Source: Lacipirellulaceae bacterium
GTDB lineage: Bacteria; Planctomycetota; Planctomycetia; Pirellulales; Lacipirellulaceae
Direction: 5' to 3'
Length of the DNA stretch: 64,000 bases
Assembly (NCBI GenBank): GCA_040218535.1
Contig: JAVJRG010000012.1
Location: 1,302,001-1,366,000, forward strand
Part shown: positions 63,508-64,000 of the stretch, one piece after another
Position numbering within the stretch: the stretch's first letter is position 1
Layout: each line of letters starts with the position of its first letter
Position numbers and translations under genes: made by a program
Notes under the pieces: model-generated
What the model saw: only the letters and a program-made list of their open reading frames with translations
Database searches by the model: none
What the model was told of the DNA's origin: nothing

Positions 63508-64000
63508 GTGATCGAGTCACTTCCTCGCTACGCTAATCTTTGTTTACGAATCCTCATTCTCGGCTTGCTATTAAGCCCGACGAGCGACGCGTTCGCTGAG
63601 TCGTCTGCTGGTGGTTGGGCGACAGTCCGTGGCCCTCAACAGAATCGCAGTTCGACAGCCAAAGGTCTACCGACCAAGTGGAGCCCTCGCGGTGGCGAGG
63701 GGAGCAACTTACTCTGGAAGCGCGAGGACTTAGGGAGCCGAAGCACGCCGGTAGTTTTTGATGGCAAGCTTTACACGCTGGTGCGTGATAAACCGGGTAC
63801 GAAGAACGAGGGAGAGAAAGTCATCTGCGTTGACGCGAAGACGGGCGAGGATATCTGGGAACATGCGTTTAACGTTTACGCCGCCGATGTCCCTGATACC
63901 CGCGTCGCTTGGTCCTCGTGCGTGGTGGATCCCGAAACGGGTCGCGTCTACGCGATGGGCGTCGGTAACTATTTTTGTTGCTTGGAAGGCGATACCGGCA
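63508..64000 (+). CDS. exported PQQ-like beta-propeller protein (partial, runs off the window)
   Basis: At least 164 residues; it continues past the end. GTG start with GAAGAG upstream. Signal peptide (LRILILGLLLSPTSDAFAES). The mature start WATVRGPQQNRSSTAKGLP and blades such as CVDAKTGEDIWEHAF show the same quinoprotein/BamB-like family as the gene at 41061-42365. Confidence 0.82.
   Translation, partial: MIESLPRYANLCLRILILGLLLSPTSDAFAESSAGGWATVRGPQQNRSSTAKGLPTKWSPRGGEGSNLLWKREDLGSRSTPVVFDGKLYTLVRDKPGTKNEGEKVICVDAKTGEDIWEHAFNVYAADVPDTRVAWSSCVVDPETGRVYAMGVGNYFCCLEGDTG

Noticed and set aside
1-64000. tRNA, rRNA, CRISPR arrays, integrases or transposases
   Set aside because: I scanned for CCA-adjacent cloverleaves, 16S/23S motifs, spaced short repeats and transposase motifs and saw none; small degenerate ones could be missed by eye.

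Overview
The window reads as chromosomal DNA of a planctomycete, most likely Pirellulales and perhaps near Lacipirellulaceae; this placement is inferred from gene content alone. The markers are a DUF1559 prepilin-type protein with an H-X9-DG motif, an N-terminal LEPR-XLL surface protein, several PEP-CTERM proteins with dockerin-like calcium repeats, a TIGR03790 protein, a DUF1570 protein, a mitochondrial-type elongation factor G, and many intergenic inverted repeats of the kind common in this phylum. I found no rRNA, tRNA, CRISPR array, phage or intact insertion sequence.

Layout. 0-1.1 kb: two small secreted low-complexity proteins on the minus strand that share a C-terminal VSVSxGF motif. 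1.3-12.5 kb: minus-strand genes for two lipoproteins, an old-yellow-enzyme oxidoreductase, an acidic exported protein rich in DLF motifs, a 1483-residue TPR protein and a TIGR03790 protein. 12.7-17.1 kb: a plus-strand set with a MacB/LolD-type ATPase, an FtsX-type permease and an ABC-2 permease. 17.4-25 kb: a DUF1570 HExxH protein, a hypothetical exported protein, a small TPR-like protein, a zinc-ribbon tail-anchored protein, class II fumarase and a TPR protein. 25-31.8 kb: a CPBP protease, EF-G, and a minus-strand ECF sigma / HEAT-repeat anti-sigma candidate / secretin-like cluster.

32-39 kb is a surface and secretion region: a LEPR-XLL beta-helix protein, a PEP-CTERM endonuclease/phosphatase, a pectate-lyase-fold protein, a small membrane protein and an AT-rich PEP-CTERM cyclophilin. 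39.5-45.4 kb holds succinate dehydrogenase, but split: sdhB is on the plus strand, apart from the minus-strand sdhC-sdhA pair, with an RRM RNA-binding protein and a quinoprotein-like beta-propeller between them. 45.5-53.5 kb: a TPR protein, a large PEP-CTERM sulfatase with a deviant active-site motif, a highly charged histone-tail-like protein and an S41 peptidase. 54-60.5 kb: purH, a DUF1559 protein, a CBM9-like protein, a 20-residue-repeat HC-x4-C protein, nadA and a solitary FliN/SpoA protein. 60.5-64 kb: an exported hypothetical, a very cysteine-rich repeat protein (about 109 Cys in 383 residues) and the start of a second quinoprotein-like protein.

Themes. Central metabolism is ordinary (fumC, sdhCA/B, purH, nadA). 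The distinctive content is the envelope: low-complexity exported proteins, PEP-CTERM and LEPR-XLL sorting signals, and a candidate sorting-linked protease. The non-coding DNA carries at least a dozen long inverted repeats, one family occurring twice (about 20.8 and 34.5 kb). Fumarase carries a central stretch of clearly different codon use that suggests allelic recombination.
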